Positions 17,596 through 26,396 of a stretch of 64,000 nucleotides of DNA are shown here, in pieces. The notes beneath the pieces were generated by a model, which saw nothing but the letters and a program-made list of their open reading frames with translations, was not told the DNA's origin and did no database searches. This DNA is from an uncultured Eubacterium sp. (GTDB lineage: Bacteria > Bacillota > Clostridia > Lachnospirales > Lachnospiraceae), in contig CAJUTM010000012.1 of the NCBI GenBank assembly GCA_910589595.1, positions 1 to 64,000 on the forward strand. Direction: 5' to 3'. A program made the translations under genes and the position numbers. Every line of letters begins with the position of its first letter. Position 1 is the first letter of the stretch.

Positions 17596-18272
17596 TCATT
17601 CCCTCCCATGAAGCGGTAACCGTCGCCCCAAACGGTAATAATATATTGAGGTTTGTCTGCGTTTCGCTCAATGGCTTTGCGTATTTTGCGGATATGCACA
17701 TTGAGCGTGCCATCGCCCGTAAATCTATCTTCCCAGACATTTTCAAAAAGCTCCTGCTTCGAGATTACCTGTCCTGCGTTTTGTATCAAATAAGCCAGCA
17801 GCTTAAATTCAAGCGACGTCAGCTTTACCGGAGTTCCGTCAATGCGAACCTGCTTCGCATGAAAGTCGACAAATAAATGCCCGTCTGTGTATGTTGCCGC
17901 CTCTTTGCTCCCATAGCGTTTGAGCACTGCTTTGACCTTTGCTAATAGGACGCTGAGGGAATAGGGCTTCTGGATATAATCGTCGCCGCCAATACTGAGA
18001 GCGATAATTTTGTCATTATCACTTGTGCGCGCTGAAATAAACAGTATAGGTATTTCCGTAGTTTCCCGAAGCTCTTTGCAAAGCTCGAAGCCGCTGCCGT
18101 CGCCGAGGTTTATGTCAAGCAAAAGCAGCTCCGCACTGTTTTCCCTGAAAAAATCCCTGCAGTCGGAGGCGCTGTACGCAATTGCTGTTTTAACACCAAA
18201 CAGATTAAAATATTCTGCTGTGCTGTCGGCAAGCATTTTTTCGTCATCTATAATTAGACAATCATATGTCAT
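17592..18272 (-). CDS. OmpR-family response regulator
   Basis: Encodes a 226-aa regulator: a receiver (about 1-118, acidic pair IIDDE, phospho-Asp in LLLDINLGDG, conserved Lys in YIQKPYS) and a winged-helix DNA-binding domain (about 130-226, with LTSLEFKLLAYLIQNAG). The start at 18272 has AAGGGGA upstream; longer frames have none. It is the first gene of regulator, kinase, ATPase and permease on the minus strand, and the direct repeats at 16285-16322 are its likely site. Confidence 0.93.
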   Translation of the reverse strand: MTYDCLIIDDEKMLADSTAEYFNLFGVKTAIAYSASDCRDFFRENSAELLLLDINLGDGSGFELCKELRETTEIPILFISARTSDNDKIIALSIGGDDYIQKPYSLSVLLAKVKAVLKRYGSKEAATYTDGHLFVDFHAKQVRIDGTPVKLTSLEFKLLAYLIQNAGQVISKQELFENVWEDRFTGDGTLNVHIRKIRKAIERNADKPQYIITVWGDGYRFMGGNE

Positions 18273-18310
18273 TTTTAGTCCCCTTCCGTTTTTGGTGTAT
18301 GTTTTATTAT

Positions 18311-18400
18311 ATGATGTTGAGGTCAAAAGGTATTTTGCCCCCAACAAATGATGCGAATTGCTTCGTTGTTTCACAACTCCCGCAATTCTTCAAACATCAT
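18311..18400. repeat. Nested palindromic intergenic element (copy 1)
   Basis: Positions 18311-18339 match 45834-45862 at 27 of 29 bases. Here the unit sits in a nested palindrome. The core GGTCAAAA/TTTTG arms fold on themselves with the flanking TTG...CAACA. A second hairpin GAATTGC/GCAATTC with inner GTTGT/ACAAC follows, and outer ATGATGTT pairs with AACATCAT at 18393-18400. It lies between divergent response-regulator and TfoX-like genes. It may be a REP-like repeat or a structured regulatory RNA. Confidence 0.6.
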
Positions 18401-18522
18401 TATATTTTGTTTTTTGGAAGATTACAAGCCAACATTGTTATGGAAAATTATTCTTTTATGCGGCTGCTATTTTTGCTATACTGAAAGCAGATGAATGGAA
18501 AGAGAAAAGGAGAGGATTGCTT

Positions 18523-18834
18523 ATGTCAACGACAGTGGAATTTCATGATTACGTGATAGAAAATCTCCGCAAAGCGGGGGATGTTACTTCACGTAAAATG
18601 ATGGGAGAGTATCTTGTTTATTTTAATGGGAAGCTGGTAGGTAATATATGTGATAACTGCTTGTATTTGAAGCCGACGGATTCGGCGCTGGAGCTGCTGC
18701 CGGAGGCAGAGAGGGGATATCCGTATGAGGGTTCGAAAACGTTAATGGTTATTGTAGAAGAGGTTGAGAATACCGAACTGATGACAAGAGTTTTGCACGC
18801 CATGTACGATGAACTTCCACAGAAGAAAAAATGA
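18523..18834 (+). CDS. TfoX N-terminal-domain protein
   Basis: Encodes a 103-aa single-domain protein related to the N-terminal domain of the competence regulator TfoX (Sxy). The family pattern is seen in SRKMMGEYLVYFNGKLVG and LYLKP. The C-terminal domain of full-length TfoX is absent, as usual in Firmicutes, where the function is unknown. The start at 18523 has AGGAGAGG upstream; the frame is open earlier but has no ribosome site. It stands alone, convergent with the next gene across a shared terminator. Confidence 0.8.
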   Translation: MSTTVEFHDYVIENLRKAGDVTSRKMMGEYLVYFNGKLVGNICDNCLYLKPTDSALELLPEAERGYPYEGSKTLMVIVEEVENTELMTRVLHAMYDELPQKKK

Positions 18835-18857
18835 AAGGGGGAGGAAACCCCTTTCAT
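18831..18857. terminator. Shared terminator of convergent genes
   Basis: A perfect 10-bp stem (ATGAAAGGGG/CCCCTTTCAT, 7-nt loop) overlaps both stop codons. A run of six T follows on the minus strand, so it should work best for the minus-strand gene. Confidence 0.75.
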
Positions 18858-19285
18858 AAATAAGTCCTTAACTCTGCCCGCAGCGCTTCTTCGGTCTCAA
18901 TCGTACGGCGGGCAAGGTTTTTGATTTCGTCCTCGGCTGCCGGATATTGATTCAGATAGCGGTAAAGGGATTTTATGCCCATGTTGCACCCGTCGGTGAT
19001 AAGGTCTGCGATATTACAATCGTTATCTTCGCCTAAAGTTTTCAATTCCGTCTTTATTTTTGACATTGCTTTCGCTATGGCAGCAGGTTCTTTTCCCTCT
19101 TCATTATATTTTTCCAAATATTGTTTTGTTTCCTGTTTCAGCCTCGTATGGATTTCGCGGCTGTCCTGCAAAATCTTTTTCAGACTTTCGTTCTGTACCT
19201 GTTCCATAACGTCATCCAGAGAGGAAATGCCCATCTTAATGCCGGCGTTGCACTCCCGTAAAAGCTTGATTGTATCATCTGACAT
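18854..19285 (-). CDS. Hypothetical 143-aa helical-bundle protein
   Basis: Encodes an all-helical, soluble, acidic protein of four predicted amphipathic helices (about 1-30, 32-65, 70-105, 110-143), in the style of ferritin-like DUF2383 bundles. Conserved-looking phrases are LLRECNAGIKMGISSLDDV and DGCNMGIKSLYRYL. Each holds a Cys, and the repeated GIK(M/S) pattern hints at a two-fold internal repeat. No metal-binding Glu/His pairs typical of true ferritins are evident. It is probably transcribed alone and its function is unknown. Confidence 0.6.
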   Translation of the reverse strand: MSDDTIKLLRECNAGIKMGISSLDDVMEQVQNESLKKILQDSREIHTRLKQETKQYLEKYNEEGKEPAAIAKAMSKIKTELKTLGEDNDCNIADLITDGCNMGIKSLYRYLNQYPAAEDEIKNLARRTIETEEALRAELRTYL

Positions 19286-19347
19286 AATTTAACTTCCTTC
19301 CATGTTGTTTTTCATAGTATGTGAAAGGAATTGGATATTATACGAAA

Positions 19348-20121
19348 TCAGTTCCCTCCCCGTGATTTCCGAAACGCATTCGGCGACATGCCGAACTGCT
19401 TTTTGAACTGGCGGCTGAAGTGTTCGGTGTTAGAGTATCCGCACATTTCCGCAATTTTATAAATCGGTAAATGAGTAGAAGCAAGCTTTTCTCTGGCAAG
19501 AATTAACCGGTTTTTTATTACATCTTCCATGCAGGAAATACCATAACGTTTCTGATACAGTTTTTGTAAATGTCTAGGAGAGATGTACAATTGTTTTGCC
19601 ATGTCCGGAACATTCCAAGGGGAGGCGGGATTGTTTTTAATATTCATATGAAGCTGTTGTAACGCCAGTTCCCGAAAGTCTTTGGATTTACTCGACAGGG
19701 ACTCCCGCAATTTCGAAAACAGAATTTGGAAGAGCGACTGGATAGTAAATTCCCGAAACTGATTTTGAAAAAAATTTTCGATTGCCAGCAAATGAATCAG
19801 TTCGCTGATAAAAATGTGTTCCATTGCCTTAAAAGGCGTGGCAAAGGGAATGATTCCGTTGCAGATAAATGGTTCGTCCGTGTAAAAGCGTATCCAGTCG
19901 TCGCTGAAATTTTCCCCCTCGATAGAGCCGTATTCAATCGAAGAAAAGGGCGGGTACAGAACTATCGTATGGGCAGGCATAACGATTCTCTTTCCATCAA
20001 CAATATAATAAGCCGGAGACTGGCTCATGGTCAGTAACCACCAATCATTGGTTTTATCAACAATATATTGGAAACCGGCAGGATGAGTTATATTATTTTG
20101 TACATATAAAATGTCAATCAT
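19348..20121 (-). CDS. AraC-family transcriptional regulator
   Basis: Encodes a 257-aa regulator: an N-terminal sensory half (about 1-150, beta-rich, with WWLLTMSQSPAYYIVDGKRI) and a C-terminal AraC DNA-binding domain (about 155-257, containing YKIAEMCGYSNTEHFSRQFK and FGMSPNAFRKS). It is divergent from the GH43 gene at 20400, the obvious target, with 278 nt between them. It is the second AraC regulator in the window paired head-to-head with an arabinose-polymer hydrolase gene, which supports substrate-induced control of each locus. Confidence 0.9.
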   Translation of the reverse strand: MIDILYVQNNITHPAGFQYIVDKTNDWWLLTMSQSPAYYIVDGKRIVMPAHTIVLYPPFSSIEYGSIEGENFSDDWIRFYTDEPFICNGIIPFATPFKAMEHIFISELIHLLAIENFFQNQFREFTIQSLFQILFSKLRESLSSKSKDFRELALQQLHMNIKNNPASPWNVPDMAKQLYISPRHLQKLYQKRYGISCMEDVIKNRLILAREKLASTHLPIYKIAEMCGYSNTEHFSRQFKKQFGMSPNAFRKSRGGN

Positions 20122-20292
20122 AGCAGTTTCTCCTTTCTACGCCCCCCCATTTTTTCCCATATGTCGCAATAGGTAAATATAGAATACACTTGTTTTTGGT
20201 ATAAGACAAGAAAAAAGAAAAAAATATCTGAATATATCATAAAAAGAACATAATTTATCATGGAAAAACATTTTATTTTTGATACAATGATA

Positions 20293-20353
20293 ATTACAAT
20301 TATTTTAATTGATTTCCGTTCCTGTTCCGTGTTTTTGAAGCAGGAATTGTAAT
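20293..20353. promoter_or_regulatory. Inverted repeats in the GH43 leader/operator region
   Basis: ATTACAATT (20293-20301) and AATTGTAAT (20345-20353) are perfect complements enclosing a second pair, TTCCTG (20319-20324) and CAGGAA (20341-20346). The block lies 46-107 nt before the GH43 ATG in the spacer shared with the divergent AraC gene. It may be a regulator operator or an RNA leader structure. Confidence 0.35.
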
Positions 20354-20399
20354 GTATCTGGTGTAGCCAAATGATTTCTTCAAAGGAGGCAGATAAGAA

Positions 20400-22877
20400 A
20401 TGAAGCATATATTTTTTCGCAGAGCCCAAATGTATATAACTCTGTTATTGATTATGGCGTTAGCAATGACCATTGTTCCTGTTACCAGTAAAGCATCGTC
20501 AGAAGAAGATGTACAGAAAGAGGAACAGACGGAGAGTGGCGGATATATACTTAGTTATACGCGTGAAGAGGATGATACTATTATGGGAAGAAGCGGGCAA
20601 AAAGCCCATGGAATGTACCAGTCGGCAGTGACGGATAGTATGCATCTGGCATATAGCAGGGATGGTAAGAATTTTGAAGCCCTGAATTATAATACAGGCG
20701 TTCTCTTTGCAAAAAATAAGGGAACGCAGACGAAAGGAATAAAGCAGCCTTATATATTCCGCATGAAAGATGGAAGTTTTGGTGTTCTTGCCGTGCGTAC
20801 AAATGAAGAAAAGGATGGCGAAGAAGAAATAGCAGATGAAGATAAGGGGAAACTAATATTTTTTACATCAAAAGACTTACTCTCCTACAAAGAAATAGGT
20901 ATGCTGACAGTAAGCGACACGGATACAGTAAAAAAACCGGAATGTACCTACGACAAAGAATCAGACCGTTACTATATCCGTTGGACCAGTAAGGAAACCG
21001 GAGAAGATTATATAAATGAAACGTTGGACTTTTCTTCTGTGGGAGAAAAGAAGCAGCAGGAGCGAACGAGTGGGGAAAGTATTTTATCTGACATTCCTTA
21101 TGCCATTGAGAGTAATATGATTGCAGTGACTTTGGAAGAGTCAGAGAAAATTCTTAATAAATTGAAGCCGATTGTCAATACATCTGTAGAAGAAGCACAG
21201 GTAGAAGTTACTTGTGGAAGACCAAGGGATTTGTCCGGAGTTCGGGTTAAGGCAAATTATTCCGATGGTTCTCAAACAGAGAAAAGTGTAATATGGAATA
21301 AGGATGATTTGGCAAACGTTGATTTTAACAAGCTGGGAACATACAAGGTAACGGGTACAGTTAGGACATTGGGAGATAAAATCTCAAAAAGTGATAACTA
21401 TCCTTTTATAGCGGGAAATGCTGACCCTAATATTGTATTCTTCAATGGTAAATATTATTTTATTGCCACCAATGAATCCGGAAATTTGAATTTTTACATT
21501 CGCGAGGCAGATACGGTTACCGGATTGAAAACAGCAAAGAAATATCGTATATATGACGAAGCTAAAGGAAAAGAAGGAAATATTGTATCTAAGAGCAATC
21601 ATTGGGCTCCTGAATTACATGTGATTAACAATGAATTGTATATGTTTTTTGCCACTAATATAGGCACCGGATGGGATGTACAATGTGCAATCATGAAATT
21701 AAAGACCGGGGGAAATCCTACGGTATATGCGGATTGGGAAGCTCCGAAGAGATATCTTGACAATACCGGCAAAAACTTAAACCGTTCCTATGGGGGAATT
21801 ACGTTGGATATGACACATTTTTCCTATAACAACCGTCATTATGTTATTTGGTCCCAAAGAAATTTCTCTAAAAACGGTGGAACGGCGGATTTGTGGATTG
21901 GTGAAACGACAGCAGAGAATCCCGGAAAATTAATAAGTAAGGCCGTGAAAATTGTACCTTGTGAATATGGATGGGAACGCAATCATGAGTTTGTAACAGA
22001 AGGTCCCAATGTCATTATAACAAAAGATAAATTGTACTTAACATATTCCGGAGGGGCAACGGATGAAACTTATTGTGTGGGAATGACGCAGATAGATTTA
22101 TCAGACAATGTAGATTTTCTGGATGCAGCTTCTTGGAAAAAGACGAATTATCCTTTGCTGACAGGTTTTACATCACGAGGGGAAAACAAATATCATGGTC
22201 CGGGACACAACTCCTATGTTACAGATGAAGATGGCAACTTAATCAATGTGTTTCATGCCAGACCGGGAGACGGCACAGATTTTAAAAGGGATGCTTTCCT
22301 GCGGGTAGTTCAGTTTGGAGTGGATGGTGAACCTATACTGGATATAGAAGAGGAAGCAGAAGTGCTTCCGGAAAATAGAGCGGTGACTATGATGGTTATA
22401 ATAACAGACAAAATAATAGAAACACCAACACCGATACAAACGGCCACACCAGTGCCAACAGCTACGCCAACTGATACACCGACGGATATTCCAACACAGA
22501 TTCCGACAGGGGGGCCGTCAGATAAGCCGACGCAACTGCCAACAGAAAAGGCAGAATCGCCAGATAAGCCATACCGGAAAATTGAGCCGACGACGTCTCC
22601 GGTTATCAAAAAGCTTAAGTTCAGTCCTTCTTCCAAAAAAGTAAAAGCAGGCAAAAAACTGAAGTTGGGTAAATATTTGAAAATTACAAAAAAACGCAAG
22701 GGTTCTGCGGCGTTCAAATATGAATTTACAAAGAAAAAGTATAAAAAATATGCATCGCTTACGAAAAAAGGAGTCTTGAAAACAAAGAAGAAAGGACGGA
22801 AGAAGACGATTTATGTCAGAGTAAGGGCGCTGGATGGAAGTAAAAAAGCAGCGAAAATAAAGATTAAAATACGATAG
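20400..22877 (+). CDS. Secreted GH43 arabinofuranosidase-type hydrolase with Ig-like modules
   Basis: Encodes an 825-aa exported protein. A signal peptide (1-33) is followed by a propeller-like region resembling a degenerate GH43 half (about 45-230), a Big_4-like Ig module (about 265-335), and the active GH43 five-bladed propeller (about 345-660). A Thr/Pro linker (about 675-735) and a lysine-rich Ig-like module (about 745-825) end the protein. Candidate catalytic residues are the Asp in NADPNI and the Glu in VTEGPNVI; KYHGPGHNSYV is the conserved blade segment of arabinofuranosidase-like subfamilies. An AGGAGG site precedes the ATG. Arabinan or arabinoxylan side chains are the likely substrates, given the divergent AraC gene and the next GH43. 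Confidence 0.85.
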   Translation: MKHIFFRRAQMYITLLLIMALAMTIVPVTSKASSEEDVQKEEQTESGGYILSYTREEDDTIMGRSGQKAHGMYQSAVTDSMHLAYSRDGKNFEALNYNTGVLFAKNKGTQTKGIKQPYIFRMKDGSFGVLAVRTNEEKDGEEEIADEDKGKLIFFTSKDLLSYKEIGMLTVSDTDTVKKPECTYDKESDRYYIRWTSKETGEDYINETLDFSSVGEKKQQERTSGESILSDIPYAIESNMIAVTLEESEKILNKLKPIVNTSVEEAQVEVTCGRPRDLSGVRVKANYSDGSQTEKSVIWNKDDLANVDFNKLGTYKVTGTVRTLGDKISKSDNYPFIAGNADPNIVFFNGKYYFIATNESGNLNFYIREADTVTGLKTAKKYRIYDEAKGKEGNIVSKSNHWAPELHVINNELYMFFATNIGTGWDVQCAIMKLKTGGNPTVYADWEAPKRYLDNTGKNLNRSYGGITLDMTHFSYNNRHYVIWSQRNFSKNGGTADLWIGETTAENPGKLISKAVKIVPCEYGWERNHEFVTEGPNVIITKDKLYLTYSGGATDETYCVGMTQIDLSDNVDFLDAASWKKTNYPLLTGFTSRGENKYHGPGHNSYVTDEDGNLINVFHARPGDGTDFKRDAFLRVVQFGVDGEPILDIEEEAEVLPENRAVTMMVIITDKIIETPTPIQTATPVPTATPTDTPTDIPTQIPTGGPSDKPTQLPTEKAESPDKPYRKIEPTTSPVIKKLKFSPSSKKVKAGKKLKLGKYLKITKKRKGSAAFKYEFTKKKYKKYASLTKKGVLKTKKKGRKKTIYVRVRALDGSKKAAKIKIKIR

Positions 22878-23104
22878 ATAATTTCTTGAATTTTCTGATG
22901 ATAGATAGCAATCGCCTCCTTTATGTGTGTTTGAATTGGTACTTTAATTATACTATGAGAGGCCGGTTGTTGCTATAAATACAGAACCAAAGGTTCTGGG
23001 AGTATTAAAAGAGGTTGCCATGCCTCGCAAACCTGCATAAATACTGAATATGTGGAGTTTTGCTCATGGTTATGATTATAAGGAAATGGAGGAATGAGGA
23101 AGAG

Positions 23105-25033
23105 ATGAAGAAAAGAACACTAGTGAAAGTGCTGGCAAGTTTCTTCGTATTGTGCTGTGCTGCATTTTTTGCCGTAGTACCATCTAAGGCGGATAATCCG
23201 ATTGTACAAAATATTTATACAGCGGATCCGGCGCCAATGGTATCCGGAGATACTTTATATTTGTACACAAGCCATGATGAGGATAAATTAGTTAGCAACT
23301 TTTACACAATGAATGACTGGAAATGTTATTCCACGAAAGATATGGTGAACTTTACAGACCATGGAGTCGTTTTGTCTTTAAAGACATTTAAGTGGGCACA
23401 GGATCGTGCATGGGCGCCGCAGTGTATTGAGAGAAACGGTAAATATTATCTTTATGTACCGATACATAAGAAAAACGGCGGAATGGTAATCGGCGTTGGT
23501 ATAAGCGACAGTCCGACCGGTCCGTTCACCGATGCTATAGGCAAACCTTTAGTTGATGATGGGGAATGGAACAATATTGACCCGACAGTATTTATCGATG
23601 ACGACGGACAGGCATATTTGTATTTTGGAAATCCGAAACTCCGTTATGTAAAACTGAACGAAGATATGATTTCTTATGATACGTCGATTGGCAAAAAGGG
23701 CGTTGTAGATGTAGAGATGAACGAAGATACATTTGGACCGAAAGTTGATAAGGATCGAATCTCTTCGTATGCTGAGGGACCGTGGTTCTACAAGCGCAAC
23801 AATCTGTACTATATGGTATATGCAGCATTTTTACCGAGTGGCGGTTCGGAACATCTGGCATATTCAACCAGTACTTCCCCGACCGGCCCGTGGGAATACA
23901 GAGGCATCTTTATGCCGACACAGGGAATTCCGTCAGGTAATAATTGTTACACCAACCATCCGGGAATTGTAGATTTTAAAGGGCATACTTACCTGTTCTA
24001 TCACAATCAGGCTCTGAAAGGCGGCTCGAGTTATCACCGTTCGGTTGCGGTAGAGGAATTTGAATACAATGAAGATGGCACAATTCCAACCATTAATATG
24101 ACTAAAGATGGCCCGAAAGCGATTGATGTCCTCAATCCGTATGTATGGACAGAGGCCGAGACATATGCGTGGGGAACCAATATTGAAGTCGAGGGCAGCA
24201 AGCCGGAGGGACTGAATCTGTGTGATATTAAAAACGGAAGTTCTGTTAAAGTGAAAAATGTTGATTTTGGAGAAAAAGGAGCAGTATCCTTTAGAGCGGC
24301 AATTGCCAGTGTGAAAGAGGCGAAAATGGAGTTGCACTTAGATTCCAGCGACGGGCCGCTCATCGGAACGCTGAACATTGAGAATACCGGAGGCGACTAT
24401 TTATTTAAAATCTTCAGCACCGATATTGTGAATGCGACGGGAGTCCATGATTTGTTTATGGTATTTAAGGGCGAAGATAAAGTCAGTCTGGCGAAATTTG
24501 ACCACTGGCGTTTTATAGCGCCAGATGATGCTGGAGATATTCCTGACCCGACACCAAAACCGACGCCGACTGCGTCACCGACACCGACGGCATCGCCGAC
24601 ACCAAAACCGACAAAAGCGCCGACACCGGTTCCGGCGACGGCTACTCCAACGCCAGTTCCGACACAGGATACGAATCAAAACGTTAATACGCCGTCAGTA
24701 AGTCCATCTCCATCACCAAAGGTAGAGCAGGACGAGAAAATTGTAGTTGCCAAAGTGAAAGGTCTTTCTGTTAAAGTTGTAAAGAAAACGAAGAAAGCTA
24801 AAATTTCATGGAAAAAGGTAAAAGGCGCTGCCGGATATAAAGTAATTTATGCTACGGATAAGAAATTCAAAAAAGGCGTTAAGAAAATAAGTACAAAGAA
24901 AACAAAATGCGTTTCCAAAAAATTGAAAAAAGGAAAGAAATATTTTGTAAAAGTCAGGGCTTATAAGAAAGATAAGACCGGTAAGATTGTATATGGGAAA
25001 TACAGTGCGGTGAAAAAAGTTAAGGTAAAATAA
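23105..25033 (+). CDS. Secreted GH43 enzyme with CBM6 and Fn3-like module
   Basis: Encodes a ~642-aa exported hydrolase. The signal peptide (about 1-30, MKKRTLVKVLASFF) supports the ATG at 23105, with GAGGA upstream. The GH43 propeller (about 32-340) begins with TADPAPMVSGDTLYLYTSHD, with the catalytic Asp in ADPAP and the acid Glu in YAEGPW. A carbohydrate-binding module of CBM6 type (about 350-470, starting TEAETYAWG) comes next, then a Thr/Pro linker (about 475-545) and a lysine-rich fibronectin-III-like domain (about 550-642). It probably removes arabinose or xylose from arabinoxylan. It follows the previous GH43 by 227 nt, where I see only a weak hairpin near 23011-23036, and ends at a strong terminator. 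Confidence 0.87.
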   Translation: MKKRTLVKVLASFFVLCCAAFFAVVPSKADNPIVQNIYTADPAPMVSGDTLYLYTSHDEDKLVSNFYTMNDWKCYSTKDMVNFTDHGVVLSLKTFKWAQDRAWAPQCIERNGKYYLYVPIHKKNGGMVIGVGISDSPTGPFTDAIGKPLVDDGEWNNIDPTVFIDDDGQAYLYFGNPKLRYVKLNEDMISYDTSIGKKGVVDVEMNEDTFGPKVDKDRISSYAEGPWFYKRNNLYYMVYAAFLPSGGSEHLAYSTSTSPTGPWEYRGIFMPTQGIPSGNNCYTNHPGIVDFKGHTYLFYHNQALKGGSSYHRSVAVEEFEYNEDGTIPTINMTKDGPKAIDVLNPYVWTEAETYAWGTNIEVEGSKPEGLNLCDIKNGSSVKVKNVDFGEKGAVSFRAAIASVKEAKMELHLDSSDGPLIGTLNIENTGGDYLFKIFSTDIVNATGVHDLFMVFKGEDKVSLAKFDHWRFIAPDDAGDIPDPTPKPTPTASPTPTASPTPKPTKAPTPVPATATPTPVPTQDTNQNVNTPSVSPSPSPKVEQDEKIVVAKVKGLSVKVVKKTKKAKISWKKVKGAAGYKVIYATDKKFKKGVKKISTKKTKCVSKKLKKGKKYFVKVRAYKKDKTGKIVYGKYSAVKKVKVK

Positions 25034-25100
25034 ATATTGCTTAATGAAGATTAAGAGAGTATTAAATAACGTTCTCATTCATTAATCCTTATTTAATAAA

Positions 25101-25140
25101 ACATTAAAAACGATGCGTGAAAATGCGTCGTTTTTAATGT
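25101..25140 (+). terminator. Strong Rho-independent terminator
   Basis: A 16-bp stem with one mismatch (arms 25101-25116 and 25125-25140, 8-nt loop), AT-rich and with its T-run in the right arm. It closes the GH43 transcription unit. Confidence 0.85.
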
Positions 25141-25167
25141 TTATACAGAAAGCGGAGGTTATTAGAT

Positions 25168-25671
25168 ATGTCGGAATACCAACGACACAGCCACGAGTTT
25201 CCACCGGTATGGGATAAGCAGTCCCGTATTTTGATTCTTGGCAGTTTTCCCTCTGTAAAATCAAGAGAGGAGGGATTTTTTTACGGACATCCGAGAAATC
25301 GTTTCTGGAAAGTATTGTCTGCCGTTTTATCCTGTCGGGAGCCGGCTTCTATTGAAGAGAAAAAGGAAATGCTTCTTACACATGGAATTGCCTTATGGGA
25401 TGTGATTGCCGTCTGTGAAATAAAGGGCTCCAGCGACAGCAGTATACGAAATGTCATTGCCAATGATTTTACGGAGTTACTGCAACAGTCACAGATAAAC
25501 GCTATTTTTACAAATGGAAAGACAGCGGGCCGGCTGTACCATAAATATGTGGAGCCGACGACCGGAATCACGGCGGACATTCTGCCCTCGACCAGTCCGG
25601 CAAATGCGGCATGGTCATTGGAACGGCTGATAGAAAGTTACCGTGAGAAAATAGTCCAATTTATTTCGTGA
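25168..25671 (+). CDS. DNA-deoxyinosine/uracil glycosylase (family 6-like)
   Basis: Encodes a 167-aa base-excision repair enzyme of the uracil-DNA glycosylase superfamily. The leading motif LILGSFPSVKSREEGFFYGH and NRFWKVL match the hypoxanthine-DNA glycosylase/Mug-like family. LWDVI and the C-terminal LPSTSPAN, which provides the DNA-intercalating loop, are also typical. AGCGGAGG precedes the ATG. Its end overlaps the next, convergent gene by 11 nt. The exact base preference cannot be told from sequence alone. Confidence 0.9.
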   Translation: MSEYQRHSHEFPPVWDKQSRILILGSFPSVKSREEGFFYGHPRNRFWKVLSAVLSCREPASIEEKKEMLLTHGIALWDVIAVCEIKGSSDSSIRNVIANDFTELLQQSQINAIFTNGKTAGRLYHKYVEPTTGITADILPSTSPANAAWSLERLIESYREKIVQFIS

Positions 25672-26173
25672 GCTCAGGATTTGCAAAGATACCGAGAGCC
25701 GGCGGATGGTAGGTAAACCAAAAAAAGGCAAAAGCGGTCAAAACTGTAATCAGAACCAGAAGTACCTTTTTGTTCTTTGACGGACATTGACAAGCGTTTT
25801 TGTAAGCGATGAAAAAGGCTGCTATAACGCTGATATAAAAAATAGCGATATCAACTGCCATAACCGTAAATCCGAGAATCCCCTGATAAGTATAAAAGAG
25901 AACCGGTATGAGTGCAGTACTGGCAAGCAGGCCGGCGAGCAGGGAAAAGCCGATACAAGGGAAGTCTTTCCGCAAATACAGCCAGACAGCAGTCCCGATT
26001 ATGAGCATGGGAAAGAACAGAAGTTTCATGTGCTCCCATGTCGATTCATTGACAGGAGTAAGCAGTCCGATAAAACTATTTTGCCCGGACCAATCATAGA
26101 CGAAGTGTGCCAATGTACCGAGAACGAAGACGACAATAGCGGCGAGTATCATTACCCTTTTTGATGAATGCAT
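25661..26173 (-). CDS. DUF6512-like integral membrane protein
   Basis: Encodes a 170-aa protein with five predicted membrane helices (about 5-25, 45-62, 70-92, 95-118, 130-150). The conserved segment is SFIGLLTPVNESTWEHMKLLF, where a Glu-Trp-Glu-His cluster follows the first helix. Proteins of this type are common in Firmicutes and have no known role. The start at 26173 (MHSSKR) has GGAGG 6 nt upstream; longer starts do not. It is monocistronic and divergent from the M56 peptidase gene. Confidence 0.75.
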   Translation of the reverse strand: MHSSKRVMILAAIVVFVLGTLAHFVYDWSGQNSFIGLLTPVNESTWEHMKLLFFPMLIIGTAVWLYLRKDFPCIGFSLLAGLLASTALIPVLFYTYQGILGFTVMAVDIAIFYISVIAAFFIAYKNACQCPSKNKKVLLVLITVLTAFAFFWFTYHPPALGIFANPELTK

Positions 26174-26250
26174 AATATCCTCCATTCCGAAAACGTATTT
26201 TGATGCTGACATCCTGTTTATAGTATACGCAGAAAATGTATTTTATGTGC

Positions 26251-26305
26251 TTGACAGGAGGCTGCTTCTGTGCTAGATTATTTGGTAAACAAATGTCTAC
26301 CAAAT
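26251..26305 (+). promoter_or_regulatory. Promoter with palindromic operator for the M56/BlaI pair
   Basis: A near-consensus promoter, TTGACA-17 bp-TAGATT with extended TGC, lies at 26251-26279. Right after the -10 is a perfect 8-bp inverted repeat, ATTTGGTA (26280-26287) and TACCAAAT (26298-26305), spaced by 10 bp over the transcription start. The position fits autorepression by the BlaI-like repressor encoded two genes downstream. Confidence 0.65.
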
Positions 26306-26396
26306 GGTTTTGCAAATAGGAGGAGTGCTATGCTATCAGCGATTGCATGTATATGCGCGATTACAATGATATTCTGGTTTTACAATTATAATTGGA

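Noticed and set aside
13084..18272. Calling the exporter and sensor BceAB/BceRS
   Set aside because: The kinase has a large outer sensor domain and a HAMP-like linker, unlike BceS, and the permease has two large external domains, so only the general MacB/FtsX type is supported.
22878..23104. Possible riboswitch between the two GH43 genes
   Set aside because: Only a short bulged hairpin (near 23011-23036) is visible; no conserved c-di-GMP, TPP, SAM or cobalamin motifs were recognised.
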